From NCBI GenBank assembly GCA_943737045.1, contig CALSFV010000492.1, positions 1 through 64,000 of the forward strand: 64,000 nt of DNA, in the 5' to 3' direction. A model generated the notes under the pieces. It did not search any database. It was given only the letters and a program-made list of their open reading frames with translations, and was not told the DNA's origin. Within the stretch, counting starts at the first letter, position 1. Each line of letters opens with the position of its first letter. Origin of the DNA: Parapristionchus giblindavisi. Its lineage: Eukaryota > Nematoda > Chromadorea > Rhabditida > Diplogasteridae. Made by a program: the position numbers and the translations under genes. Of this stretch, positions 1-12,205 are shown one piece after another.

Positions 1-812
1 TCTATTCTTTGGTTTATCTAACCTCTTCTCTTCATCTTCTCTATCATCATCTCTCTATCTATCTTCATTCATCAATACAATCATAACTATTCCCCTCATA
101 TTCTACCTTTTCCTCCTTTCATTCACTTATTCTATTTAATTGACAGGTTAATCCATCCATTCTGTCCCTCTCCCTCTCCCTCTCCCTCTCCCTCCCCCTC
201 CCCCTCTCCCTCTCCCTCCCCCTCCCCCTCTCCCTCTCCCTCCCCCTCTCCCTCTCCCTCTCCCTCTCCCTCTCCCTCATTGTCATACCAACTATCCTCT
301 AGTTATGCCTTAGTATTCTCTCATTCAATAATCACAATGGATCTAATAATCTCTTCATCACAGCTGTTATTCTCTCTTCCTTCTTCTCTCATTTGAACTG
401 TAGATGAAGAGAAGAAGAAGAAGGATATCTAATATCTATACTTTTATCATACTAAAGTGGATATGGAATAGTCTTCTCTCATCCTATATTATATTGTACA
501 TTCATTCTTTCATCTATTCTACTATCTATATATAAGTATGATCTATCTACGTCATTCCTCTAATACTCTATCATCTCTATCCATTCATTCATGTACCATA
601 TTCATATATAACAACTTTTAATAATCTCTTCTTTATCTATATTCATTATCTATGTATACTCACTTAGTCATCTTTATCTTTTCGTCACTCCAACTTCTTC
701 TTCTTCTTCTTATCTTTACACTCTGATCTACTTGAGTACCTCTTACCATTCCTTCATTTCCTATCTATCATTTGATCTTTGATCTCTACTCAATATATTG
801 GAATACTTTCAG
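1..812. other. No resolved gene; pyrimidine-rich flank of the CUPID gene
   Basis: This stretch is dominated by C/T-rich sequence, including a CCCTCT-type hexamer run at about 164-278 and GAAGAA/TTCTTC patches. I could not link any open segment here by splice sites to the coding exon that begins at 813. If the downstream gene has an N-terminal FERM or other domain, its exons lie here undetected or to the left of the window. Confidence 0.4.
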
Positions 813-3800
813 AATCGTAATTCTCAATCATCATCATCGCGAGAGGTAGATCATTTGGAATTGTGTGATAAATTGAATAGATTAGTATCTAAATCAAGTC
901 TGGCTCCATCTATTCATTCACTGAGGTATATTCTATTCATTCATTCTTTATCATAATATCATCTTAATCCTTCATTCATTCATTCATCTTCATCTCTTTC
1001 ATTCATTCATCACCTCATCATATCTATTCATTCCTTCAAACGGAAATAGATGTTATCATTCTCTTCATCTATTCTTTTGTCCATATCTTCCATAGATGCT
1101 TTCATTCATTCTTCCTTCTCCTTTTATTTCCTCTATGCTTATCTCCTTCTCTCTATCACTATATGTGATATAGTCCTCGACTAGTATCAAGTATGTACAC
1201 AATGTCTTCCATCTAATCCTTTCCTCTTCTCAACCAACTTCATTCTACTCTTCTATCTATCTATCATCTATTTCCACATTTTAATCTCTTATCTTCCAAA
1301 CTTCTATCACTTCCGTAGACTATAATATTGATTTTTTAATGTTATTTATACTTGTATATTCTTACCATTTTCAGTTCATTTCATAATCCAATGGAAATAT
1401 CCAATATATCATCATCTAAGGTTAATACTTTATAACTTCATTATATTATTGATTACTCTTCTATCTATTATTCATCTTTCTCTATTGAATGAATGTGACA
1501 GCTGACTAGTCAAATATCATATCAATACGGGCGGATACTCTTCTCCCTCTCCCTCTCCCTCTCCCTCTCCCTCTCCCTCTCCCTCTCCCTCTCCCTATTC
1601 ACTGGTGACAGTATTTGTTGTAGATAGTAGAAGGATCGATGAAAGAAGAAAGAGATGATAATTGTGATGAAGAAGAAGAAGATGATGAAAGAGTGAATGA
1701 TAATGAAGAGAGAAGAATAAAAGAAGCACGGAAAGGTACGGTATCTGATCCATTGATTGATTATTGATATATATCTAATTATTGATTGTTATAGTGAAGA
1801 GTGATGAGGAGAAGAAGGTAGATATTGTTCGATACAATCGATTTATGGAGTTGAAGAGACAATTATCGATTAGTTTAGCTGAGAAATTAGCTGAATTGAG
1901 GAAGATTTGTATAGCTGAAGGAGTAAGTATTTGAGTTTATTGATTGATTTATAGATGAAAAGGTTCAACATTTCTTGTTTAATCATGTGTGTTCCAAATG
2001 AATGATAAGGAGATTGCTCATGATAGAGAATATGATACATTAATGTATTAATGTACCGTAATCCTAATTGTATTGATTATAGGAGTTAACAGGAGTTCTT
2101 CCATTTGAAATTAGATCAACTCTTCGACCGGGTGAAGAAGAACCAAAGATAAAAAGAAGAATAGGAACTTCATTCATATTAAATGCTGATTTATTCAAAT
2201 TGACTAAGGTTAGAATACAATCAATTTATCCATTATTATGATAGATCATAGGAGGGATATAAGAGATAGATGGAATAGATTAGAATGCAATTGTATCAAC
2301 TAATACTTTTGATGTAGAGATATGATTATGTTTAGATAGATCAATTTCATATGTTCCCATTAGATATCTATCTATCATTGTCATCCATATTATCATTATA
2401 ATAGATTTGATTAGCCCTCCTTCCATATCAGGTTCACCTTAATAACTTAATGATAAGAACATCTAAGGTAGATAGCTTACCCTTCTTAAGTGTATGAATG
2501 AGTGATTGTAGATTGTATATAGCCATGAATATAGTTGATGATAGAGAGAATAGATAAGGGAATGATAATTGTCCCTTGATATGTGATAGAATAAGTGCTA
2601 CCATGGTTGCACTACCAATTGTTGAACCAATGAACAGATAACGATTATGACCCAACTGTCTACCTATCATCTACAATGGTATACTGTAGGATTAGAATGA
2701 TAAGGGAGGATAGAGTACCTGCATAGTAGCACCAACAATGAAAGGCATGAAATATGGTTGAGTATATCCAATAGAAGGAATCCAATGATATAGATAATGA
2801 GATGATAGAATACCAAATATTAATGAATATACAATAATTATATATCGACGATCATTCACAAGTTGAAGTCTCTATATCATATGGATTTGATTGATTGATT
2901 GAGTGATTGAATGTACTACCTGATCCTTCTTATGATGCATAAGATATAGTTGTATTGGAAGTAGAATATATAGTATTAGAAATAGAATATGATGTGAGAA
3001 TAGATTAGACAATAGTGTATGAATTGATTGAATACGTCCCAATCTTTCTCCTAATCGAATACAAACCATGGTTACTGTACGCCAATAATAACTTCTGAAC
3101 GGAATACTTGTATACTGTAGAATAGATGAACTCACTTGATAGAATAACTGTAATTGAATGGATCGGGAAGTGGAGAATCATCGGTTAACTGAAATATGAT
3201 CTTTGATCTTTCTATTCATTTATTCATATATTAACTTACAATTCTGAATTGATTCGTTGCCTCAACAATGATATTGGGAATGTAGATTGAAGGTTTAGGA
3301 CGAATTTGCCTAATTATTGATTTGGATGATACATCGATTAGAATAAATACATTTTAACCGATCGATTGGGTGATATTGCTGTATCCAATTTGGGAGAAGA
3401 CGACATGACCGATCTAGAATAAAATGAATGAATAAGATGAATGAATGAATGATTGAATGAATGAATTAATGATATGATTATAGGTTGATCGAGTACTTGA
3501 ATTAGAAACTGAAGTAGAGATCAATAGAAAGATCGTTGCGGCTGCTGACAGATTGGCTAAAGATAAGAGTACTAATAAGAGTGTAAGGTAAGTAGAAGAA
3601 TACTGTAGTTATTGATTGATTGATTGATTAAATACAGGAAGAAGAGACAGAAGGATCTAGCGTTAGCTCAATCTAAATTGCGTGGATTGGAGAATAATCT
3701 ACAACAAATGAGATTATCATCTAGTAAACCAGATGTTAGTATAAGGGATAATGAAAGAAATAATGGTTAGTTTATGTATTCTATGTATTGATTGATAATA

Positions 3801-5315
3801 TTGATTGATAGGACGTGGATGGAATAGTTCATCAATAAGTCGTTCAACTGCATTAACAACATCAAAGAGTTGTCCAACAACACCTCGTGGATCAATGCCT
3901 GATCTAGTTGGAGCTGTAACTGATGGAGAAGAAGATGATGATGATCATGGATTAAGACCTTCAAGGTATTCATTATATTATAGTCTAGTCTAAACTTATA
4001 TCTTTTCAGTTGTTCATTAGGTGGAGTTGATAATGTTGCATCAACATCATCAATGAATGCAATGACTATATCATCTGTATCTGTATCATCTTCATCTGCA
4101 GCTCCATCTGGTATCATTCATTCATTCATTCATTCATTCATTCATTCATCCATTCATTCATTCATTCATTCATCCATTCATTCATTCATCCATTCATTCA
4201 CTCATTCATCCATTCATTCATTCATTCATCCATTCATTCATTCATTCATTCATTCATTCATTCATTCAAGGTACTTCATCATCATCTCTAACATCTAATT
4301 CATCAATGGGAACAGGTCGAAGTATTCATATGAAGTCTTCATCTCTTCGATATGATAGAGATAGAGATATTGATCATTTAGATGATTCATTAAGAGTTCT
4401 TCCATTAACACTTCCATCGTATGTCTCTCTATTTATATCTCACTCTATTCAATCAATCAATATAATGTATTCAGATATGAATCAATGGGATATCGATCGT
4501 GTGCCTCTTATAAGAGTAGTTATCGTACTGTACACTATCCTACACTACAGGTACTCATTCTATCAATCGATATTGATTATAGATTACGGTTGTTATCGTT
4601 GTAGGAGACAGAAGATCTTCGTAAGAGTGATCATGAATTGGATGATATCCCTACTAGGATGAGATCATCAAGTGTTAAAAGTGGAGGAGTAACTGGATGG
4701 GAACCATATCAGGTATTCTTTCTATTCATCTATTCAATCTATTCATTGTAATGTATTCATATGATATAGAATTGTCGTTCATCTAATCCAATTCGTGTTC
4801 ATCATCCATCACATAAAATGATAATGAATGATAATGAATCATCCTCATCATTCTCATCTGGAAGTTTAGATAGACGAATCAATAAGAGGTACTTATATCT
4901 CTATCCATCTATTCATCTCTATCTATTCATATAGATTATCATCTCCATCAATGGATCATTCATCTTCTAGAGATTCATCTCCATCTACACAAAGAATCAC
5001 TACATTTCCTGTATCAAACAATGCTCCTTTTGTATTCAGAAAGACGTTAGTATTTCATTCTATTTATAATCAATATATCATACCGTAATCGTTCCATTCA
5101 GGATTCACTCTCAACAATCAGTTCCTCTACTTCAATCAATATCTCCATCATTTCATCTCCAAGGTCCATCACCATCATCTCTTCTATCTCGTATACCTCA
5201 ATCATCATTATCAACTAGTAAACTTCCATCTCAAACTGATCCTCATATGGAAGCATTGATTGAATTCTATAGAGAAAGACATCGTAAGACACCAAAGACT
5301 GCTACTATTGTCTAA
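813..5315 (+). CDS. CUPID-domain protein, FRMD4/INAVA-like (5' end not resolved)
   Basis: Fifteen exons splice in one frame (813-925, 1375-1420, 1624-1735, 1795-1922, 2083-2208, 3484-3587, 3638-3765, 3812-3965, 4010-4110, 4271-4418, 4475-4550, 4605-4712, 4770-4888, 4935-5045, 5102-5315), giving 595 residues without a start codon. Exons 4-7 encode the conserved block: a helix ending in LAEKLAELRKICIAEG, then ELTGVLPFEI, PGEEEPKIKRRIGTSF, then two helices (VLELETEVEINRKIVAAADRL; KKRQKDLALAQSKLRGLE). This matches the CUPID (DUF3338) domain that in FRMD4A/B, INAVA and CCDC120 binds cytohesins and acts at epithelial junctions. The rest is Ser-rich and disordered. The protein ends in TATIV, which fits a class I PDZ ligand (T-x-V). 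A FERM domain, expected for FRMD4, is not seen, so it may instead be an INAVA-like protein. The family call comes from the motif pattern; the function is inferred. Confidence 0.8.
1540..1597. repeat. CCCTCT hexamer array
   Basis: About nine to ten copies of the CTCCCT hexamer lie in the intron between exons at 1420 and 1624. The same hexamer recurs at 164-278, 12553-13095 and 39130-39290. Confidence 0.9.
2434..3340 (-). CDS. Multi-pass membrane protein of unknown function, nested in a CUPID-gene intron
   Basis: On the - strand, exons at about 3240-3320, 3130-3175, 2920-3105, 2719-2871 and 2434-2670 join in frame. They encode a roughly 250-residue protein with four or five hydrophobic segments (for example HHILFLILYILLPIQLYL and YIIIVYSLIFGIL) separated by short basic loops. 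Recognisable strings are RSYYWRTVTMVCIRLGER and QPYFMPFIVGATMQMIGRQL. I do not recognise the family. The last two exons are secure; the first exon and start codon are not, because no ATG joins in phase. The whole gene lies inside the 2209-3483 intron of the opposite-strand CUPID gene. A mitochondrial or ER location is possible but not shown. Confidence 0.6.
4111..4268. repeat. ATTC/CATTCATC microsatellite filling an intron
   Basis: Almost the whole intron between coding exons ending at 4110 and starting at 4271 is a (TCAT)n-type repeat with occasional CATC units. The donor GTATC and acceptor TTCAAG directly flank it. Confidence 0.9.
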
Positions 5316-6396
5316 TCTATTCATTCAATCTAATCTATTCATATACTCATATATATATATTGTTAAGTGTGATCATCATTATTGTACATCTCGGTGTGTT
5401 AATATATCCATATTCGGTAGATTGAATAGATATCTCATACAGTATCTTATTTCCTTCTTTCATTATTCATAATATCTACCTTATCTCTTTGAATTAATCT
5501 GATGATATCTCCCAATGTAATCACGGGTAACCTCCTCCCCCTCCCTCCCCCTCCTCCCTTTCCCCTTTCCCTCCCTTCTCCCCTCCCTCTAATCAATCCC
5601 ATCCGATTCCCCTTTCTATTCCTATAACTGTACAGTGTGCTAATCAAAGAATATCTCTCAACTGTAATAGAAGAATTGAAATATATCTCAACTCATATTA
5701 TCTTTCGTATCTTGATTTACATCGACTGGAGTACACTTTATATCATCCAATTGCATTGTTCAATTTGTAATTGTTAATGCTCAACTCTTATATGTATATT
5801 ATATTATATGTATCGATAGGCCTTGTCTTGCATAATAATTATAGTATAATGAATGGAATGAAGACAGAGATGAATGAACTCTGGATAAAGATAATATATT
5901 CATTATATCTTCTGCATTTCATATCATAATTAAAAATATTGTGAAGACTAAACTTTTCAAATCGTTCAGGGATGTTTGATAAACAATTCGGCACTACTTC
6001 AGAATAGGGTACCAGAACACCGGGCAAGTCCAAAATGATGATGAAAAAAGAAATAAACAGCAATGAAAGGACGTTTAACAATATTGAATAGGTGAATAGA
6101 TTGATAGAGATAGATGGAATATCATTAGAATATTCTGTCCATCTATAATTGTATTCTATTAGTCTCTTCTTATATTTATATAATATATGTAGTTGATACT
6201 CTTCCTATATATTTTATTCATTTGTATTATAATAGACTGTTGATTCTCTACTATCTACAGTGAAACATAATTAATAATCAAATGATTTTGTATAGATTAC
6301 ATACCGATATTATCTTAATATATAATATGCAATGAATAAAATAAAATATACTTACTTTATTAACTGCTTACGACTCGAACACATTACATACATACT
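5316..6396. other. Intergenic 3' region of the CUPID gene, no gene seen
   Basis: AT-rich sequence follows the TAA at 5313-5315. A G/A-rich strand composition at 5520-5595 gives low-complexity open frames on the - strand, which I do not regard as coding. An 80-codon - strand frame at 5839-6081 has no splice partners and no recognisable content. Confidence 0.5.
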
Positions 6397-7080
6397 CAGG
6401 GCTTTCCGATTTTCCGAGAAAATGTCGGAAATTTTTCCGACTTTAAAATTTTTCCTAATTTTGTTTATTTCGAAAAAAATGAATTTTTCGATGATTACTG
6501 TATTCGGGATACAATCCAATCGAAATTTTTAATCTGTCTGTATAGGATAATAATCGTTCTTACCGTAACCTGGCGCTTCCTAATCCCAAGCGGAAGTCCA
6601 AGCTATTGTGTGTCCCCAATCTAACTACCGTGAATTAGATGTGAGAACAGGGTCAAACAAATATATACAGGGGGTGTCCCATACTAGTATCACCTACAGA
6701 GGGGTAGAGGGAGGTCACCTTCCCGCAAACAAGAGAGCAACCGAGAGTGAGGAGAGAGGGCGGCGCCTGCCGATCTCTCTCCTCTCCCTCGCCTAGATTT
6801 CCTAAGGCGACGTTACTATATTTTCTTTCAAAAGGTGAATTTTAACCAATTGTTGTTCCTTTCCACTAACATTTCCATGGATATGGTCCTTGAATCATTA
6901 GTTATTGTTCCTCGTTGTTGTTGCGATTTTCAGGACCTCGATAAAGCAAAAAATCGAGATAAAAATATGAAAATTTATGCATTAAATGGAATTTAGATTT
7001 TTTTTTAATTTTCCGAGAAATAATTTCGGAACTTTTCCGTTTTCCGAAAGTTTCCGAAAACTGTTTTCCGCACATCCCTG
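6397..7080. mobile_element. hAT-like non-autonomous element, TTTCCG-word type
   Basis: The left end reads CAGGGCTTTCCGATTTTCCG. The right end, in reverse complement, reads CAGGGATGTGCGGAAAAC. Within 90 bases of each end the word TTTCCG(A/G) recurs many times in inverted orientation. The 8-base flanks are not clearly identical, so the target duplication has decayed or the edges are off by a few bases. The centre (6540-6830) is GC-richer and holds an apparent second insertion. Confidence 0.6.
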
Positions 7081-7137
7081 ATACACATATTCTACAATTT
7101 ATATTCACATTTCAATAATTCAATGTGCTACAGTATA

Positions 7138-7265
7138 CAGTATAGCAGATTCTCCCAGTCAAAATTCAATGGGAGATTCTCATTTTTTTAGACATTATTT
7201 TTTAAAGTTCATTATTCATAGTGCAAAATAACTCGAGGGGCCAAAAGGGAGATTCTGCTATACTG
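7138..7265. mobile_element. 128-bp TA-flanked MITE (Tc1/mariner-like)
   Basis: Inverted ends CAGTATAGCAGATTCTCCC / GGGAGATTCTGCTATACTG are flanked by TA on both sides (7136-7137, 7266-7267). There is no coding capacity. Confidence 0.8.
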
Positions 7266-7307
7266 TATTTACTTAACAAATAAACTATTGATACAATCAT
7301 ATTCAAT

Positions 7308-10188
7308 TCATTCACATAACAATTGTCTAATGAAATTATCTTCAGTGAAAAGCTCCAATAGGTTATATACTTGCATTTCTTCGGCCATCAATGAATTGGC
7401 TTCCTATTAATCAATCAATAAACAATCTATTAATTTATATTATTGATTGATTTACCTGCATAACATGTCCTAGTGACATCAAATGACCAAATCGAACTGA
7501 ATAATCGTCCAATTTTAATTCTTCTTTGTAATATCTATGTAGATCTATATATATATCTTTCCGTATTTCTTCACTCATTGTACATATATGAGAAGGTGTC
7601 GAAGGTAAACTGTCTTAACAATAATATCCCTTCAAAAAATATTAATCCTTTTAAAACTAACCGACATCCCATAATATAATAGAAAGTAATGCATGATACT
7701 CAATAGGATTAATATTAGCTTTTTGAATCATAGGTTTAGATATTTCAATAGAACTCTCAGTATAATGTCGAATTGCTCTATAACAATTAATATATTATAA
7801 GTGAATATAATATTACTAAACTAACTTCATAAGATATTCCTTCTTATCAACATCATTTTGTGTATGGGAGAAGAATTCGATATCATTCAAATAAAAACAA
7901 GATTCTTCAGAGATTGGAAAACTTAAGAATTAAAGTTAGAGTAACCTTACTCAAAATCAACCAGAACGAAAATAGCGTTTAAACAGGAATCATCCCGACA
8001 CGACCGCGTCGTATGGTATTTTCTATGAGATTGTAGTTTGTAGTTCTTGGCAATTTGCCAAGTGGTGTTCAGTTCGCGATAGCTCAAATTTTCCTCGATT
8101 TTTCCATGCGTTTTTTCAGCATTTTCACTTGTTTACGCCTTATTATTTGTTGTACGTCATCATGTTTCGTGTTTAATCGACACTCTAGCTATACTACTAG
8201 CTCTTGTCTATTGACGCAAGGTCGGAATTCGCCTAGAAGAGTAGTTAAACTAGCGCTTGTGTCGATTGATCTTGCAATATCTGATTTACTGTTCACATTT
8301 ACTTCATTGTCATCGATACACTACTTAATAGCTTTGATTTATCGTTCTACACGTTCCTATGTGATGATGTTCATATTTGCAGTAGCGCATGTCGGGCAGA
8401 AGCGTTGATTATCGTGTTGTGAGTGGAACTCCGTTGTCCAGTCTTCACTGCGCCAAAGGTACACTTAACCTTTTATTTATATTTTTTACTCATAAACTTA
8501 ATCTCAGATAGTATAAAACATGTTAGACGTCCCTGTAACTTATATGTTTAAATAGTTCTACATATTTACGTTTTTGTTTATCTAGTATCTGTTTCGTATA
8601 TGTTTTAAAATAGTAACATTTCGATAGTAGATGTCTTATTTCCCGTGGCAAATCTCTGATTTTAGCTTTGTTCCAGGCAGAATTTTCTCTGGCTACGCTT
8701 GTGTCAAGGGATGCTGACCTTCCACCTGAAGGACGCGAAGTGCTATAGCACGAACGGCCACAGATACGACAGTTCGTGAGTTATTTTCAATTTGCTCACT
8801 GTTTTTTGTGATTTGTTTAATTAATATTCATTGATATCATGATGCTGAGGCACATTGTTTCCTTGATATAAGTTGGGCTTTGATAGAGAACAACATAAAA
8901 TGAGACAAACCCTTAATAAAGTAGTATTAACGCTTAAATTATTTATTATTTATATCTATTATTATTTCTACTTTCACCATTTTCAAGGAGATTTCGCCTT
9001 AACTGTGAACTAATCATCGACCTCGTAAGCGAGTCACCACGTTCGTCGGCCCGGAGATTAGCAGTCTTCGATTTCTCCAAGGTAGTAACGATTTAGTTAT
9101 TGATTATATTGTATCTTAACTTGAAGTTTTTGTACTATTATTGAAAAGTTAATTGTTCAGTTATGAATAGTTCATTAACGAGTATACTATGTTTACATTT
9201 TGTGGCTAATGATGATTGACATGCAACATCGTATCTCTCACTCTGATCACCCCGTATTCCAGGTGTCATTTTGCCCGCTCATGGTCGTCACTGTTCCTTC
9301 CCCTCGCTGTTCGTTCCCCTCGCTAAGGATATCAGAAGGGTCACGCCTTAGGCGCCGTCGTTTATAAGTAAACGTCGAACGGAGCCATGCTCTCGTCACA
9401 CCACCATTTACCGTCGTTGTTAACCCATTTCACATTTTGTATGCTATTCATGCTGCTTGTTTGCTACATTTATTTTGTTTTATATAATTAGCTCGAAAAA
9501 TAAAGAAATTTGTGAGGATAGAAGTCCAAATAGAATAAAGTATTATTCTTATTCTTTATTCCATCGTATTATATGTGAAAGTAATGAGAAAAGTCTGTTG
9601 AGCGGACCCCTCTATTGAGATATTTCTATAAATGCCAATAGGTACAAGGCTGGTGTTCCATAGGCCGTGTATCAGTTGTATAGCTCAGTTGGTATGATCT
9701 CTGCCTCTCACTCATTGTGTCCTGGGTTCGATCCCTCATTCAATCAGTGTTCTTTTGAGTGTTTATTTGAGAGTTCCTTTCCTTTGCATTGTTAGAATCT
9801 ACAGTACGACCTCTTCCGCGTGGGAGTGAGATTTGAAATTTGGTGAATTTTGAGTAAGGTTACTCTCCCTTTAAGTCATACAGGACATGTTAAAATTGGG
9901 TTAAACAATTACTAATCGCAATTGTCTCCAAAATATTCCTTCGATAAATAATATCCTTGTAATAAAATATACGGACCCGAAAAGTTTTTAATCAAAAGTT
10001 TCTTAAAAAATCAATTATTTAGATGAAAGTACATATATAATCCAAACTTGTTCATATAAAGTTAATGAAGAATATTGAGGAAATGAATTTATTGCGAATT
10101 TATAATGTTCATCCATTGCAAGTTTCATATAAAGTGAATGGAAATCAATTGTTGATAGAAAGAGTTCCTAAATAATATATAATGATTC

Positions 10189-10260
<72 letters not shown>

Positions 10261-11409
10261 ATTACTTTAGTTGGATGATTAATCTTCTTATGTTGATTAG
10301 GATAAATCTTTCTAAGTGAACGTTCAATTAAAAGACGACTATCGGATGAAATTCTGAATGAAGAAGACAATTAAATTAATGAGATTAAAAGGTACAATTA
10401 GAGGTTTCATCAGGGGGTGCATTTTACGTTTTACGAGTTTACGAATTTTACGATTTACGACTTTTTCGTAAAATTTTTACGTCGTAAAATTTTACGAATA
10501 GTTAAACATTTAACGAAATGAGAAAAAATGGCTAAATACTGAAACTTGGTGAAATTATTTTGAAAAATCGTCGGAAAATCAAACTTGTGGGATATCCTGT
10601 ATTATATAGAAAATTGTTTAGCTGTAACTTATTGCTTATCGTTTGTCCTTTTCATCAAAGAATCATTATGAACATTCGCGAGTTTCCTATCTTTTGTTAC
10701 AAATACATTTGGGACAATTTCTTAAAATTTTGACGTGAAATTTTTTAACGATATTTTAACGAATTTTAGGAATACTACGAGAGAAAAAGTCGTAAAATAA
10801 CGTTTTACGAAAATTTTACGAAAACTATTTTACGCACAGCTCAGGTTTGCAGCACATTAATGTTAAAAATAATGATGAAGATGAAATTTTTTTAAACTTT
10901 AAATATTAACTGAAACTGTGTAGATATTCTAGATAGAATAGTCTGATTTGGAGTGATTAAACGAGTATCAATCGATAATCCTTCATCATTATCTTTCTCT
11001 TCATCTTTATCATTCTTCTTCACATTGTATTCCATTCCTAACTTCTTACATTTAACAAATCGACATTTTCTACATATAAACTTCTCTTCTGAATGTATTA
11101 TCTTCATCTCTTCATACTTATCAATCATCAATCATCTATCATCTTACTCTTTCTTACAATACATTCATTAGTTCCTTGTCTACAACTATATTGTCTTCCT
11201 GATGAAATCGTTCTTTTGAAAAATGCTGCGCAAGCCCTATAATCATATATACTGATACATCTAAAGAGTATAGTATTGACGATAATGATACTATGATATA
11301 TAAATGGATATGATATAATATAAAACCTGCATGCATCAATACCAAGATGAGCATTCTTAGTTGGTGAAGTGCATATGAGACAGGAACGATATGATATAGA
11401 GGAGGACAT
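7308..11409 (-). CDS. nhr: Nuclear hormone receptor (nematode NHR, C4 DBD + LBD)
   Basis: Ten exons join with matching phases: 11327-11409, 11148-11236, 10917-11088, 10266-10353, 10033-10167, 9913-9938, 7826-7921, 7662-7777, 7456-7613, 7308-7403. The sum is 1059 bases, or 352 residues. The DNA-binding domain starts within ten residues of the ATG: CLIC, DACRACAAFFKR (nematode-type P-box), YSC, NEC, then CRKCRFVKCKKLGM. An acidic hinge follows. The ligand-binding domain is seen as FPQYSSLTLYEQVWIIY (helix 3-5 region), NPIEYHALLSIILWDV (helices 7-8) and YSVRFGHLMSLGHVMQ (helix 10). It should be a ligand- or cofactor-regulated nuclear transcription factor of the HNF4-derived nematode radiation. 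The frame is intact although one intron carries a hAT-like element and another a 1.9-kb TTAA-flanked element. The 26-base exon 6 is inferred from phase. Confidence 0.88.
7934..9870 (+). mobile_element. 1.94-kb TTAA-flanked element with exon-like blocks
   Basis: The ends are AGTTAGAGTAACCTTACTC and, in reverse complement, AGGGAGAGTAACCTTACTC, each abutting TTAA (7930-7933, 9871-9874). This is a piggyBac/Kolobok-type target duplication. Inside, on the + strand, GC-richer blocks are bounded by good splice signals: ..CCAAAG|GTACAC at about 8457, TTCCAG|GCAG at about 8677 to TTC|GTGAGT at about 8775, TTTCAAG|GAGA to CCAAG|GTAGTA near 9081, and ATTCCAG|GTGT at about 9263 onward, then AATAAA near 9500. 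No transposase is recognisable. A tRNA-like segment lies near the right end. The element sits eight bases from the 3' splice site of nuclear-receptor exon 7. Confidence 0.75.
9676..9740 (+). pseudogene. tRNA-Glu-like pseudogene / SINE head
   Basis: The A-box-like TAGCTCAGTTGGT and B-box GGTTCGATCCC are correctly spaced. The loop CCTCTCACT gives a CTC anticodon as in tRNA-Glu. The T-stem and acceptor stem do not pair fully, so this is a tRNA-derived relic, probably a polymerase III-type SINE fragment, and not a working tRNA. Confidence 0.55.
10192..10258. repeat. (AT)n microsatellite in nuclear-receptor intron
   Basis: About 33 uninterrupted AT units lie between receptor exons 4 and 5. Confidence 0.95.
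10411..10844. mobile_element. hAT-like non-autonomous element, TTTACG-word type
   Basis: The left end is CAGGGGGTGCATTTTACG and the right end in reverse complement is CTGAGCTGTGCGTAAAATAG. Words of the form TTTTACGA recur at both ends in inverted orientation. The flanks GGTTTCAT and GGTTTGCA resemble a decayed 8-base duplication. It lies in the intron between receptor exons 3 and 4. Confidence 0.7.
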
Positions 11410-12200
11410 TATGATAATGAATAAGATATAGATGATAAATGGAAGATATGGATAGAGAATGATATGATTACGATCTAAATGAATATATTATTGATAAGAA
11501 GAAGAAGAAGATAACAAATGAACATAATACGAAGAAAACAGAATAGAATTGATCGATTGATGGAAAAGAGAAGAATAGAAAGATAGAGAAGAAGAGGTAG
11601 AGGTTAAGAGATAGAGATGGAGAGAGTACACACTATATATTATGTTTGAATGAATACTATCATATGGATGGATACACAAATATATTATCAAAAACATTTT
11701 AAATTATAAGGAATAAGTTTTAATATTAACAAGACAACTTAAATATTCACTCATATTTTGCTTACAATTAAATTTGATTAGCTAATCGGTTCTCATTTAT
11801 TATCAGATCAATATATAATATGAATGTTATGGGAGTTTGAATAAAAGATATTCATAATGATAAAGGAATGAATCTGAATGTATTATACTAAACAAGAAAG
11901 AAGAAAATTCTTCCTTCTTTTTTTCATTTCATTTTGTATTGACTCCCTCATTCAATGAACCTTCTTTCTCTTTTTCATTTCATTCCTCTTTCAGTAATAT
12001 ATCTCTCTCTCTTCCTTCTCTCTCCCTTCCCTCTCTCTCCCTTCCCTCTCTCTCCCTCTCCCTCTCACTCTCCCTATCCCCCCTCTTCTTCTCCCTCTAT
12101 CCATCTACTTCTCCTTTTACTCCCATTTTCCTTCTTCGACTACTCTTCCTTCATCCCTTTCTCAGATTTCTTTTAGCCTTCTATTCTATAATCAAGTATA
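11410..12200. other. Intergenic region between nhr and testin
   Basis: This is the shared upstream region of the divergent nhr (-) and testin (+) genes, AT-rich with pyrimidine tracts from about 11900. No further gene is supported; long frames here are low-complexity Ser/Phe/Pro translations. Confidence 0.5.
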
Positions 12201-12205
12201 GTTTT

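Noticed and set aside
164..278. Telomeric repeat at the window start
   Set aside because: The CCCTCT/CTCCCT hexamer is not the nematode TTAGGC telomere repeat, and identical arrays occur internally.
5839..6081. 80-codon hydrophobic - strand frame
   Set aside because: No splice or homology support; AT-rich composition makes such frames common here.
8055..8408. 117-codon frame inside the TTAA element as a possible transposase
   Set aside because: There is no catalytic motif, and the splice-like donor downstream is in another frame. The hydrophobic Cys/Ser-rich content looks non-coding.
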